DNA from: Trichomonas vaginalis G3
Taxonomy: Eukaryota > Parabasalia > Trichomonadida > Trichomonadidae
Length of the DNA: 64,000 nt
Reading direction: 5' to 3'
NCBI RefSeq assembly: GCF_026262505.1
Contig: NC_067207.1
Span: 5,588,252 to 5,652,251 of the forward strand
Under the pieces are notes generated by a model. That model did no database searches. It saw only the letters and a list, made by a program, of their open reading frames with translations, and was not told the DNA's origin. Of this stretch, positions 51,284 to 60,440 are shown in pieces. Position 1 is the stretch's first letter; each line of letters opens with the position of its first letter. Made by a program: the position numbers and the translations under genes.

Positions 51284-52054
51284 GGAGCTGCTTTACTTTG
51301 AAATCTCTCATCAATTGATGAGAGAAATAATAGTAAAGTAGCTTCAATGTAATTACGTACATTGATTGGGTTATGGTTAGCGGTAATGTCTGTATGTAGT
51401 TCGATTGGAGCTGCCTCACTCTGAGATCTCTCATCAAATGAAGAGAGTTCTCAGAGTGAGGCAGCTCCAATGTATATGTGCGTATTGATTGGGTTGCTGT
51501 AAGAAGCAGTGCTTGTGTGTAGTTCGATTGGAACTGCTTTACTCTGAGATCTGTCATCAATCGATGAGAGTTCTCAGAGTAAAACTGTTCCAATGTGTAA
51601 TCTTGTGCTAGCTTGTCTGTTCGATTGGAACTGCTTTACTCTGAGTTCTCTCATCAATTGATGAGAGAAATAAGAGCAAAGTAGCTCCAATGTATATATG
51701 TGTATTGATTCGGTTTGGTTAGCTGGACTGTCTGTGAGTAGTTCGATTGGAACTGCCTCATTCTGAGATCTCTCATCAATAGATGAGAGAAATAAGAGTA
51801 AGGCAGTTCCAATGTATATAATCGTATTGATTTGGTTGCTTTAAGTTGGAGTGTTTGTGCGTAGTTCGGTTAGAACTGCTTTGCTCTGAGAACTCTCATC
51901 GATTGATGAGAGTTCTCAGAGCAAAGCAGCTCCAATGTGTAAATTTGTATTAGTTCGGGTGAAAGAAGTTGTAGTGCTGGTGCGTAGTTTGACTATCAAG
52001 AAGCTCGCGATTCAAAACTCATCAAATGAAAAGTTTATAGTGGGCTTCTTGATA
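51282..52054. repeat. Array of seven hairpins (H1-H7), about 123-bp period
   Basis: Hairpins lie at 51282-51347, 51405-51470, 51528-51593, 51625-51690, 51747-51812, 51870-51935 (each exactly 66 nt) and 51994-52054 (61 nt, divergent). Starts are 123, 123, 97, 122, 123 and 124 apart. Each begins TTGGARCTGC and ends with a matching GCAGYTCCAA arm, with a CTCTCATC/GATGAGAG inner stem and a 4-nt loop. Stems covary: CCTCACTC with GAGTGAGG (H2), TTTACTC with GAGTAAA (H3), TTTGCTC with GAGCAAA (H6), CCTCATTC with the near-match GAGTAAGG (H5). Spacers are conserved too (GTAGTTCGA before, ATGTATAT...ATTGATT after). The minus-strand 137-codon frame here reads the repeat and is not a gene. Confidence 0.9.
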
Positions 52055-52114
52055 ATATGTTAAAGGTGATGTTCTTGTTCGAGTTGTAACAAGAAGGAAT
52101 ACATGAGTACGTAA

Positions 52115-52132
52115 GCTCGGCATTCGCCGAGC
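52115..52132. repeat. GC-rich hairpin right of the main array
   Basis: GCTCGGC-ATTC-GCCGAGC is an 18-nt perfect hairpin with a 4-nt loop, about 60 bp after H7. With the hairpin at 51152 it brackets the array. Confidence 0.7.
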
Positions 52133-52249
52133 GAATTAAAGATAACGGACGAATTTAATTTATTTTATTTCAAAATTTAAAATTTTAATATTTAATTATA
52201 TAAATTAAAATAAACATTTTTACAAATTTTTATAAAAAAATATGTGACA

Positions 52250-52690
52250 TATCGTTTTACCACAATTCAAAATAATTAAATAAATGTATTTAATATGTAA
52301 TATTAAACATATTTTGCGCGAGAAGTGAGTTGTGGTAACTTTCGTGGATATCCATCGTTCATTTTATGGTAAAAATTCTCAATTTGTGGGAAAAGTTCTC
52401 AATTTTGTGGTAATTTTTATGTACCACAACTCAATTTGTGGTCACTTCATCTTACCACGTGGTAAGTTTTTATAAAACTCTTTATTTACCATTGATTTCT
52501 GATTTAATATCAATATCTTGAATAATCAAGCATATCTATCGCTTTAAATTTTATTCTCTAATTCCAAAAAAAATTCAAAAATCAAAAAATGAAAAAAATA
52601 TTTAGAATTTTTTCCGTCAAAAATAAAAAATGTTCCCACTGAGTGGTTTCCATGGAAAGTTACCACTGGGTCCCACAGGGATTGGCCTAA
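52250..52690. repeat. Region of TTACCAC / GTGGTAA inverted motifs
   Basis: The words TTACCACA, GTGGTAA, TACCACAACTC and TTACCACGTGGTAA recur in both orientations, including a perfect palindrome at about 52454-52464, and TTACCACGTGG also occurs at 51120. This gives more possible foldbacks inside element H. Confidence 0.55.
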
Positions 52691-53039
52691 GTATTTCTTA
52701 ATAGAATGTGAAATAAAGTAAAATTAACTATATTCAAAATGGAAAAAAATCCAAAAAAATTTTGAAAAAAAGAATTTCATGATAAAAAGCATAAATTTTG
52801 CATCAGAAAATTAAATTCAGGTATTTTTTTGAAATAGAAAGAGTCCTAAAATTAGTTAAAAATCATTTTTTATTCAAAAGAAACGCTATTTTTAAGGAAT
52901 TGAAAAGAATTTTATTTAATAATATTTTATTTATAGAATTTGCATATATCATATGCATAGACATATTGAATTGTAAACATGAGAACACTAATTACATTAA
53001 CTTGTCGTTCAAATTATTGCATCGAAAAAAAGTGCTATA

Positions 53040-53330
53040 AATTTACTCAATTAGTTTACAAACGTAAATATTTGGCATAAACTTTACGTTTGTAAACTAA
53101 TTTGGTAAACTCGTAGTTCAAATTATTGCATCGAGAAAAAAAGTGCTATAAATTTACTCAATTAGTTTACAAACGTAAATATTTGGCATAAACTTTACGT
53201 TTGTAAACTAATTTGGTAAACTCGTAGTTCAAATTATTGCATCGAGAAAAAAAGTGCTATAAATTTACTCAATTAGTTTACAAACGTAAATATTTGGCAT
53301 AAACTTTACGTTTGTAAACCAATTTGATTA
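53040..53330. repeat. Three 111-bp tandem repeats with hairpins (K1-K3)
   Basis: The unit starts at about 53040, 53151 and 53262, exactly 111 bp apart. Each holds the stem ATTAGTTTACAAACGTAAA with its reverse complement TTTACGTTTGTAAACTAAT around a 14-nt loop, a 19-bp perfect stem (the last one is slightly changed). The rest of the unit (CGTAGTTCAAATTATTGCAT) is unstructured. Confidence 0.85.
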
Positions 53331-53929
53331 AATTTAGTAAATTTTAGTTCGAATGCAAGTTTTCTCGGTAAATCATTTTTTAGACCTCAAATGAGATGTA
53401 TGATCATATGAGTCACATATGATTTAATCCGAATATGTGTGAGAATTGAGTTTAAAACGAAGTTTATTTTTTGGACTATATTTCGCCATTTTAAAATGTG
53501 TAATAATGATATAATTCGCATGAAATTGAAAAATATTGACTGGATGTGTAATGGTTTTATAATTGCAATGTTGATTTGATCGAATTTAAATGAATATATA
53601 ACGCGATGAAATTTCGAATTGCTCAAATGTCTGTAATTCATATATGGTGCACATATTAATATTACATTTCGTTGATATTTACCACATAAACCTTTAAATA
53701 TTAAGTCATTTTAAAGTTATATGCGATTTAGTTCCAAAATGCACGTTTAGAAAAAGACGATAACGATTAAATTACAAAATCGATAACGATAACGATTAAA
53801 TTACAAAATCGATAACGACCCTCAGTTATTCATAAAAAAAAGAGACTAAGTAAAGAAGAAAACTTTACAGACAGAATACTTTATATAGTATTTTGAATTA
53901 ACTTGTCAGACAAATTAATGAAAATATAT

Positions 53930-54156
53930 TAACGTGGGTGATTTTTCACCCAGCCATAAGGATCACACTTTTGAGAGTTTTACATGGCATTTGCCGGCAA
54001 ATGTCATGTAAAGTTATCTCAAATATTTTAGGGTAAATGCACCGGCAACCCCTGGGAAATAATTGAGAATAAATTACATGGCATTTACCGGCAAATGCCA
54101 TGTAAAACTCTCAAAAGTTCAGCCCCTTACGGCTGGGTGAAAAATCACCCACGTTA
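53930..54156. mobile_element. Palindromic MITE next to the Rab gene
   Basis: TAACGTGGGTGATTTTTCAC at 53930 is mirrored by GTGAAAAATCACCCACGTTA ending at 54156, giving a 227-bp element. Inside are two almost perfect 32-bp palindromes, TTACATGGCATTTGCC...CATGTAA at about 53974-54005 and TTACATGGCATTTACC...CATGTAA at about 54074-54105, flanked by TTTTGAGAGTT and its complement AACTCTCAAAA. It ends 26 bp after the stop codon of the Rab gene (minus strand) and so forms part of its 3' flank. No target duplication can be defined with certainty. Confidence 0.8.
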
Positions 54157-54182
54157 TCTGATAATATATGAATTATGAAATA

Positions 54183-54749
54183 CTAGCAGCACGCTTCTTC
54201 AGATTTTTTCTTAGCGCGTATAGTTCGTGGATCTTTCGATTCTATTGGTAATTTTTCTATTTCGTCGACAATTGCTTGAAAAGAAGGTTCAACATTCATA
54301 CCTAATTTCGCACTAATATCTAGGTATACTGAATTGTACTTTTCACTGATTTCGTTCTCTAAAGTAGAAACACTTGTAAATCGATCATCTAAGTCGTTTT
54401 TATTACCTAAAATGATAACAGGGATTGTTCCACGTGACTGTGATAATTCATACCATAATTCAATGCTTTGATAACTTTCTCTATTTGTCACGTCGAACAT
54501 TAAAATTGCCATGAAAGCGTCCTGAACATAAATTGGTGCAAGAGATCGATACTTTTCTTCTCCAGCAGTATCCCAAAATTGAATTTCTAATTCAAGTCCT
54601 TTGCTAATTGTTGACCGAGATTTGTATGCAGCAGAAATTGTGGGTCTTGTGTTTTCAGTAAATACACCCATTACAAACCTATTAATAAAGGCTGTTTTCC
54701 CCACACTACTGTCTCCTAAGATAACCACTTTCTTCTTGATTGGGTCCAT
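54183..54749 (-). CDS. Rab-family small GTPase
   Basis: A 188-residue GTPase. P-loop GDSSVGKT at 12-19, effector region RPTISAAY near 35-42, WDTAGEEKYRSL starting at 59, NKND near 115-118 and DISAKLG near 144-150. The tail has EEACC, the double-cysteine geranylgeranyl site of Rab proteins. The PTISAA effector and the YRSLAPIYVQDA switch II resemble Rab5/Rab21-type endosomal GTPases, so a role in early endocytic traffic is likely. All catalytic residues are present, including the Gln-equivalent E in AGEE (GTPases of this family usually have AGQE; E here could slow hydrolysis). Confidence 0.9.
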   Translation of the reverse strand: MDPIKKKVVILGDSSVGKTAFINRFVMGVFTENTRPTISAAYKSRSTISKGLELEIQFWDTAGEEKYRSLAPIYVQDAFMAILMFDVTNRESYQSIELWYELSQSRGTIPVIILGNKNDLDDRFTSVSTLENEISEKYNSVYLDISAKLGMNVEPSFQAIVDEIEKLPIESKDPRTIRAKKKSEEACC

Positions 54750-55779
54750 TTTGGAGGGAAATAATTTTGAATGTTACCGAAAATAAAATTTCGCACTCAA
54801 AAATCCCGATAATTTTAATGTTCAGAAATATGATTTGAACAACAGAAACTAATGAACAATTTTGAAATTAAAATTCGGATCAGAATGACAAAATTTCTAA
54901 CTTCACCTTTACGAAACATGTAATTTGAACTTTAGCGAATCAGAAATCATTAAATATATGCTTGTAACTTTCCTCAAAGTTTTGGCTTGCGATCAGCTTG
55001 ATAAAAGTATTGAAATCAAAATTATTGTATTCTTGACAAAACCACACCACCTAGAATCACGAAAAGACACGGTTATATAGCTCATTTATTGAACGCCGAT
55101 GTCCGGCTTTAATATCAACAATTAAATGAAATTAAATAAATTTTCGTTCTATATAGGATGAAAATATATAATAGATGTTATGTGCTAATTTTATATCAGG
55201 ATGATAAGATTTATGGTAACTTGAAAAGTGTAAGAGCAAATTTAGTTGAACAAAAGTCATGCGTGTATTCGCAACATCTATAAAGAATCCATAATGTAGG
55301 AATTCATTGAAAACTCTATCCAGCTAAACAAATGATGTCCATAATAGAGTGTTATTCAATAAAAGAAGAGTTTAATTAGTTCAGCATTGATGTATTAGCC
55401 TTACGTAACATAATTGCATATTGAGACATCTTAAATCAGTATGTCAATAAAAAAAAATTATTAAATGACGGTAAGATTCGAAGAAAAAATTTAAAATACA
55501 ATAAAGATATCAACATATATTTGAAAGCACAACATAATTTTTATGAATACCAGTTCTAATTGATTGAAAAGTACTGTTCGAATAATTTCAGAACTTAGTA
55601 TTGAAAAAGTGACATAAACTGTTATTCAAAAAAACAATACAATTCAAAATTTCTTTTGATATCACATTTGTATCCTAATTTTAAACATGATTACAGATTT
55701 TTATTCAAATTCAATACATAAAAAATTTTGAATGGAAATATTGAATTTTTATTATTAATTTTTGTTGATTTCAATCCAA
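54750..55779. other. Intergenic, gene-poor
   Basis: AT-rich DNA between the divergent Rab and HMG-box genes. No repeat or RNA gene was recognised. Confidence 0.45.
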
Positions 55780-56193
55780 ATGAACAGCACTGATTATGAA
55801 TCTCAAAGGACAAATACTACTCCATTAATTGTTACACCGTTTCAGATCTTTTGCTTCCAAAATAGAAGCAACGCAATGAAGTTAAATCCTCATTTGAAGG
55901 GTACAGCAATTACATCATTATTGGCCAAAATGTGGCGTTCTCTTGATATAGTAGAAAAGCAACGCTTCGAAGAATGGAGTAGGGCAATTAGAACTCAACA
56001 TTCGGACAATTTCGATTCTCAAAAAGCACCACTTTACCGAAGTCCTGAGCCAAAGCGCCCGAAACTTCAAATAGTAGAAACATACACCCCATTGGAATCC
56101 TTAGAATTACCTTACCCTCCGAAAATTTTTATCAGATCATCATCAAACTTTGGTCAACTTGTATCGCAAATATCAAAGGATACTGTTGTATAG
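55780..56193 (+). CDS. Short HMG-box DNA-binding protein
   Basis: I use the ATG at 55780 (MNSTDYESQ); the frame is open to 55762 with a TTG only. The 137-residue protein has one HMG box at about 20-75: TPFQIFCFQNRSNAMKLNPH, GTAITSLLAKMWRSL and EKQRFEEWSRAI, with the P-F-x-I-F, W and the C-terminal helix in the right order. A basic PEPKRPKLQI follows that may be a nuclear signal. HMG boxes bend DNA; a chromatin or transcription role is expected. It is too short to hold other domains. Confidence 0.8.
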   Translation: MNSTDYESQRTNTTPLIVTPFQIFCFQNRSNAMKLNPHLKGTAITSLLAKMWRSLDIVEKQRFEEWSRAIRTQHSDNFDSQKAPLYRSPEPKRPKLQIVETYTPLESLELPYPPKIFIRSSSNFGQLVSQISKDTVV

Positions 56194-56967
56194 ATATTCT
56201 AATATAAGTTTTTGCTTTGTTTGTATAAAATATTTTTGCTTTCAATGGAATGAAAACCAGATGATTATTTTTTGTAAATCATTGAAATGAATTATAAATC
56301 ATTCAAATCGATAACAATGTAAAGTTTTGAATTGTTTTGAGATATTTCACAAATAATTGAATAATTCCCTTGAATATGAAAATAATTAACAATTGAACCG
56401 CTTAATTACCATATCTCTTTAATATTTTAAGCATTTTCCCCTTATATTTTGATCGATTATTTGAATTGCCGATTGAAATTAATTTTATCAAAATTTTGAA
56501 TTATTTGAATCACTCTGAAAATTTGAAGTTGTAAAATACATGATATTTCTATGTTGACCAAATTTGTAATATTTGTAATTTTCAATCACCTTTCAAAAGT
56601 TATAAATATCATTTTATTTCATTACCATGACATTGATTTATCACTTCTAATATTTAAATATTTGACTATAACGTATTTCTTTTTCAAAATAGCTTCAATA
56701 ATTTAATTTTCAATCCGTAAAAGATTATTCTTCTGAATATTTGCTTCTTTATATTGTCATCCCTATATCTTACATTATCTTTTTGATTTTTTCCGATACG
56801 TCTCTAATATTCAAAGTAGTAGGATACGACGGGTTTAGTGACTTTTTTTGTTACATCTATATATAGACGATGCATTAAAATATATTTATTTATAAATCAT
56901 TAAAAAAATTAACATTAATTTTAAAATAATTTATTTTTTTATCTTTTATAAAAGAATCTATATATAG
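56194..56967. other. Intergenic with paired ATCTATATATAGA motifs
   Basis: ATCTATATATAGACGATG at about 56845 and ATCTATATATAGATGATG at about 56957 form a direct repeat just upstream of the next gene. No other signal was recognised. Confidence 0.4.
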
Positions 56968-57558
56968 ATGATGTCAGATATTCCGCGATTAATTAAACAT
57001 TGTTTAAATCCTGAATGGGTTAAACTTCAATTTAAAAATGAAGATTGTGAATTATTAAATGAATATGAAAGCCAAAATAAGCTAATGAGGTATAAATATA
57101 ATGATAAAGAATATTTAATTTCATGGAATCAATGGAGTCATAATCAAAGACCTCATAAACGAGAAGAAGAAATTGAAAATAATGAAATGGAAATCATTGA
57201 TGACATTAAAGAGGATGGAATTCCTAAATTTTGTAGAAAAACCTTTAGAACTAAGTTAGGAGCATATAAACGTAGAGTATTAAATCCTGAATATCTTAAA
57301 CATCAATTTAAAAAGGAAGACTGTGAATTATTAAACGCTAATGAATATGAAAATGCTAAATCAAAACTGAGATATAAATATATTGGAAGTGATGAAAGGT
57401 GTAAAGATAAAGATAAAGTTTATTCAGTTTCATATAATAACTGGCACACGTTAGGGATAAGAAAACATTTAGGAGATTATGGGAAATGTTCTGAATTCTT
57501 TAAATCTAGTATGTACGAGAGAGTAAAAGAAATTAGAAATAATTATTTTCATGAATAA
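56968..57558 (+). CDS. Protein with two copies of an F-x-x-x-x-CELL-type domain
   Basis: A 196-residue basic protein. It holds two copies of a 60-residue domain: LNPEWVKLQFKNEDCELLNE ... LMRYKYNDKEYLISWNQW and LNPEYLKHQFKKEDCELLNA ... LRYKYIGSD ... VYSVSYNNW. The layout (helix, CELL-x-x-Y, strand pair, W) recalls the DUF723-type DNA-binding repeats found with homing endonucleases and in large-virus-like elements, though the usual zinc-binding cysteines are missing. Its tight spacing to the next frame suggests a compact element, perhaps virus-like. A virus-like origin is only inference. Confidence 0.5.
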   Translation: MMSDIPRLIKHCLNPEWVKLQFKNEDCELLNEYESQNKLMRYKYNDKEYLISWNQWSHNQRPHKREEEIENNEMEIIDDIKEDGIPKFCRKTFRTKLGAYKRRVLNPEYLKHQFKKEDCELLNANEYENAKSKLRYKYIGSDERCKDKDKVYSVSYNNWHTLGIRKHLGDYGKCSEFFKSSMYERVKEIRNNYFHE

Positions 57559-57613
57559 AAAATAAACTTTAAAAATTCATGTCTTACATTTTTGAATAAT
57601 TTATTTTTTTAAT

Positions 57614-57706
57614 TCGTAAGAAATGAACGGAACAAAATTCGTGACTGTGAATCAATTAATGGATAAACTTTCACCAATTCTCACCCAGGTTAAACAAGTA
57701 GACGTT
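57614..57706 (+). repeat. 93-bp direct repeat, left copy
   Basis: The 93 bp at 57614-57706 are identical to 61225-61317 (offset exactly 3611). They contain the start of the frame that is complete only in the right copy. The left copy is cut by the MULE at 57707. Mutator elements normally duplicate 8-11 bp, so this is far too long to be an ordinary target duplication. Confidence 0.9.
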
Positions 57707-57803
57707 GGGGCGGCGACAAATTTGCCCAGCCAGTAAAGTATTCAATTTTTTTTTGCATTTTTTTTAAAGCTTCTTAACTTAAATCATGGAATGTCTCAAA
57801 GAC

Positions 57804-58100
57804 AAAAGTAGCATACAGCATGCAAAGCTAAAGAAAGATAATCATAATTAATACCTTAATTTTTAATATTACGCATTTTTAGGTGCAAAATTTAAAAACA
57901 TTCTAATACAATAGAGCAGTTTCCAAAAGTAGCATACAGCATGCAAAGCTAAAGAAAGATAATCATAATTAATACCTTAATTTTTAATATTACGCATTTT
58001 TAGGTGCAAAATTTAAAAACATTCTAATACAATAGAGCAGTTTCCAAAAGTAGCATACAGCATGCAAAGCTAAAGAAAGATAATCATAATTAATACCTTT
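57804..58100. repeat. 121-bp tandem repeats, left arm of MULE-2
   Basis: AAAAGTAGCATACAGCATGC recurs at 57804, 57925 and 58046, exactly 121 bp apart. The same set is found inverted near the right end (60092-60340). Together they form the inner part of the long inverted arms. Confidence 0.9.
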
Positions 58101-58412
58101 AAAGTTTAAAATCTTGATTTTTTTTAAAATCAAATATTTATAACTTTAATACATACAGCTTAAACCTTATACTTGTTTTCTCTTGTGAGAAAGCAATCTT
58201 ACAAAGCTAACAATCCTAAAAAATAAAGAATTAAAATTTAATAATTTAATCTAACAAAATTTCTCTCTTTATCCTTTTGCACTCTTTATATGCAACTCAA
58301 ATCCATCATATAATATTCCTATAATACTCTTGCCTCATACAATGACGAACAAACTGCTATTCTCATTTAATTACATACCAAATCTATTCAAATTTCTGAA
58401 TTTTTAATTTTC

Positions 58413-58413
58413 A
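58413..58413 (+). promoter_or_regulatory. Initiator TCATT before the MULE-2 transposase
   Basis: TCATT at 58411-58415 matches the initiator; the presumed start, the A at 58413, lies 13 bases before the ATG at 58426. Confidence 0.4.
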
Positions 58414-58425
58414 TTTCAATTTCAA

Positions 58426-59874
58426 ATGGAATTAGAAGAAGAAACTATCTTTACTGTTATGGATCTTTGTAAATTTGGAGTTAAACAAGAAATACAAGCA
58501 CAGTATGGATATGGTGAACGTGTCAGGAAAGAAAGATCTCAGATTTCATTCCACTGCAAATATCCAAAATGTCCTGCACATTTTAATGTTGCAATCTTGG
58601 ATCAAAATAAATACAAACTAATCAAAATAGTTGAAGAACATGATCATTCCGCCCCAAATGACAAAAGTCAATATTCGTCTGTCTTTTATCGCAAATATTT
58701 AGAACATTACTTCCAAACAGATGACAATCAAAGAGCGATAGCACAGCTAAATGCATTCAAAGATCTTGAAATTCCTCTTACAGGTCCGTCCATTCCAGAG
58801 ATGTACGCTCAAAAACCACGTGCAATCAAACGATTTGCAGAGAGAATACATGCTCTTCAAACTAGATATTCTCCTGACGATGTTGTGTCATTGCAAATCT
58901 TTGTTCAGACAGTACAAGAAGAATCTCCAGATGATCTCATTGCATTTGAAGTCTCAGACAATAATATGTGTTTCTATTACGCGCCTTTTGAAGGCAAAGC
59001 TTATGCGCATAGTATCAAGACATTTCATATAGACAGCACCTATAAATTGTTGCGATCAAACATTCCATTGTATGCATTTACTGGCAAAATCAAAGATTTT
59101 CACATTTTCCCTTTTTTATATTTCTTTTGTCAACCAGACACTTATCAAAACATTCAAGTTTGCGTGTGCGCCTATCTCAGATGGGTAACAATTGAGCCAG
59201 AATACATTAGCATGGACTGTGCTCCACAGATAGCTCAAGCAATAGAAGAAAGCATTCCACAAGCTCAAATACTTTGGTGCGGAGTACATGTTCTTCGTGC
59301 AATTCTTCGCAAATCAAATAAGTTTTCTTCTCAAGAAAAATTTGAACAATTCTATAATTTGATGAAGGATTTAGTCTTCAAATTAGATGCAGAACATGAG
59401 GAAGAAGCAAATGCTGCCTATGATCAAGTTCTGGAGTTGCTCGACACAGATCCAACAGCATCTCAATACTTTAACAGACAATGGCGTTACAACATATCAA
59501 GATGGATTGCTAGTGACAGGCGTGAAGGCGACGCAACTAACAATATTGCCGAAGCTCATTTTAGAACACTCAAACATGACTATTTTCCTGATCGAAAAAA
59601 TCTCAGAATTGATGATGTTATTATAGAAATTTATACAAAAGTGATACCATCTTTCGTTATCAAACTCAAAATTGATCAAAATCCAGCAGATGACCGTGTC
59701 ATTAGGATCATGGAAAAAGCAACTAACGCAGAAATTGATGTAAAAAGACAAAGAAAAATCGAGAGTATTTCAATGCTCAATAGATTGCTCAATGCTGTTA
59801 GTGATGACTCAATAGATCCCACTAAAATATATCCTACCTTGAAAGTATTATTACAAAGAACTCATTTTATTTAA
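58426..59874 (+). CDS. MULE transposase (zinc finger + DDE), compact form
   Basis: A 482-residue transposase related to the one at 11811-13493. Residues 37-72 form the zinc finger (C-K-Y-P-K-C, then H-D-H-S). Catalytic signatures are FHIDSTYKLLR, SMDCAPQIAQAIEE, WCGVHVLRAILRK and NNIAEAHFRTLKHDYFP. It lacks the acidic insert of its relative and goes straight from MKDLVFKLDAEHEEE to AYDQVLELLDTDP. The frame is intact. Confidence 0.88.
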   Translation: MELEEETIFTVMDLCKFGVKQEIQAQYGYGERVRKERSQISFHCKYPKCPAHFNVAILDQNKYKLIKIVEEHDHSAPNDKSQYSSVFYRKYLEHYFQTDDNQRAIAQLNAFKDLEIPLTGPSIPEMYAQKPRAIKRFAERIHALQTRYSPDDVVSLQIFVQTVQEESPDDLIAFEVSDNNMCFYYAPFEGKAYAHSIKTFHIDSTYKLLRSNIPLYAFTGKIKDFHIFPFLYFFCQPDTYQNIQVCVCAYLRWVTIEPEYISMDCAPQIAQAIEESIPQAQILWCGVHVLRAILRKSNKFSSQEKFEQFYNLMKDLVFKLDAEHEEEANAAYDQVLELLDTDPTASQYFNRQWRYNISRWIASDRREGDATNNIAEAHFRTLKHDYFPDRKNLRIDDVIIEIYTKVIPSFVIKLKIDQNPADDRVIRIMEKATNAEIDVKRQRKIESISMLNRLLNAVSDDSIDPTKIYPTLKVLLQRTHFI

Positions 59875-60060
59875 TTTTGATTTTAATTTTAGATTAAATT
59901 ATTAAATTTTAATTCTTTATTTTTTAGGATTGTTAGCTTTGTAAGATTGCTTTCTCACAAGAGAAAACAAGTATAAGGTTTAAGCTGTATGTATTAAAGT
60001 TATAAATATTTGATTTTAAAAAAAATCAAGATTTTAAACTTTAAAGGTATTAATTATGAT

Positions 60061-60345
60061 TATCTTTCTTTAGCTTTGCATGCTGTATGCTACTTTTGGA
60101 AACTGCTCTATTGTATTAGAATGTTTTTAAATTTTGCACCTAAAAATGCGTAATATTAAAAATTAAGGTATTAATTATGATTATCTTTCTTTAGCTTTAC
60201 ATGCTGTATGCTACTTTTGGAAACTGCTCTATTGTATTAGAATGTTTTTAAATTTTGCACCTAAAAATGCGTAATATTAAAAATTAAGGTATTAATTATG
60301 ATTATCTTTCTTTAGCTTTGCATGCTGTATGCTACTTTTGTCTTT
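60061..60345. repeat. 121-bp tandem repeats, right arm of MULE-2
   Basis: GCATGCTGTATGCTACTTTT recurs at about 60078, 60199 (one change) and 60320, spaced by 121 bp, as the reverse complement of the left-arm set. Confidence 0.9.
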
Positions 60346-60440
60346 GAGACATTCCATGATTTAAGTTAAGAAGCTTTAAAAAAAATGCAAAAAAATAAAA
60401 AAAAATTTAGTATCGATAATCTGAAATATGATGTTTACTT

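Larger units (their letters stand above)
50138..53830. mobile_element. Non-autonomous hairpin-carrying transposon (element H), 3.7 kb
   Basis: The element is 50147-53821, flanked by the 9-bp direct repeat TCAGTTATT at 50138-50146 and 53822-53830. Its terminal inverted repeats are about 86 bp, start GGGTCGTTATCG, and consist of two tandem units of TTATCGATTTTGTAATTTAA separated by TCGTTATCG. They end in CTTTTTCTAAACGTGCATTT on the left. There is no transposase and no credible gene. The interior is instead a series of hairpins: three at 50642-50955, a GC-rich one at 51152, seven at 51282-52054, another GC-rich one at 52115, and three on a 111-bp repeat at 53040-53330. A 9-bp duplication suggests it is moved by a Mutator-type enzyme. 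Confidence 0.85.

Noticed and set aside
51180-51593. 137-codon minus-strand open frame in the hairpin array
   Set aside because: It reads through the repeats and the pyrimidine tract, giving repeated MRDLRVKQLQ-like text and a poly K/E tail; it is explained by the repeat structure.
51282-52054. Possible CRISPR array
   Set aside because: Each unit is an inverted repeat with conserved spacers, of 123-bp period, in a eukaryotic transposon; there are no unique spacers and no cas genes.
52798-53040. 80-codon frame in element H
   Set aside because: Rich in F, I, K, L, N, with no motif and within non-coding repeats.
50138-53830. Element H as a retroelement or virus-like element
   Set aside because: Inverted ends and a 9-bp target duplication, no LTR direct repeats, reverse transcriptase, integrase or capsid; it fits a non-autonomous DNA transposon.
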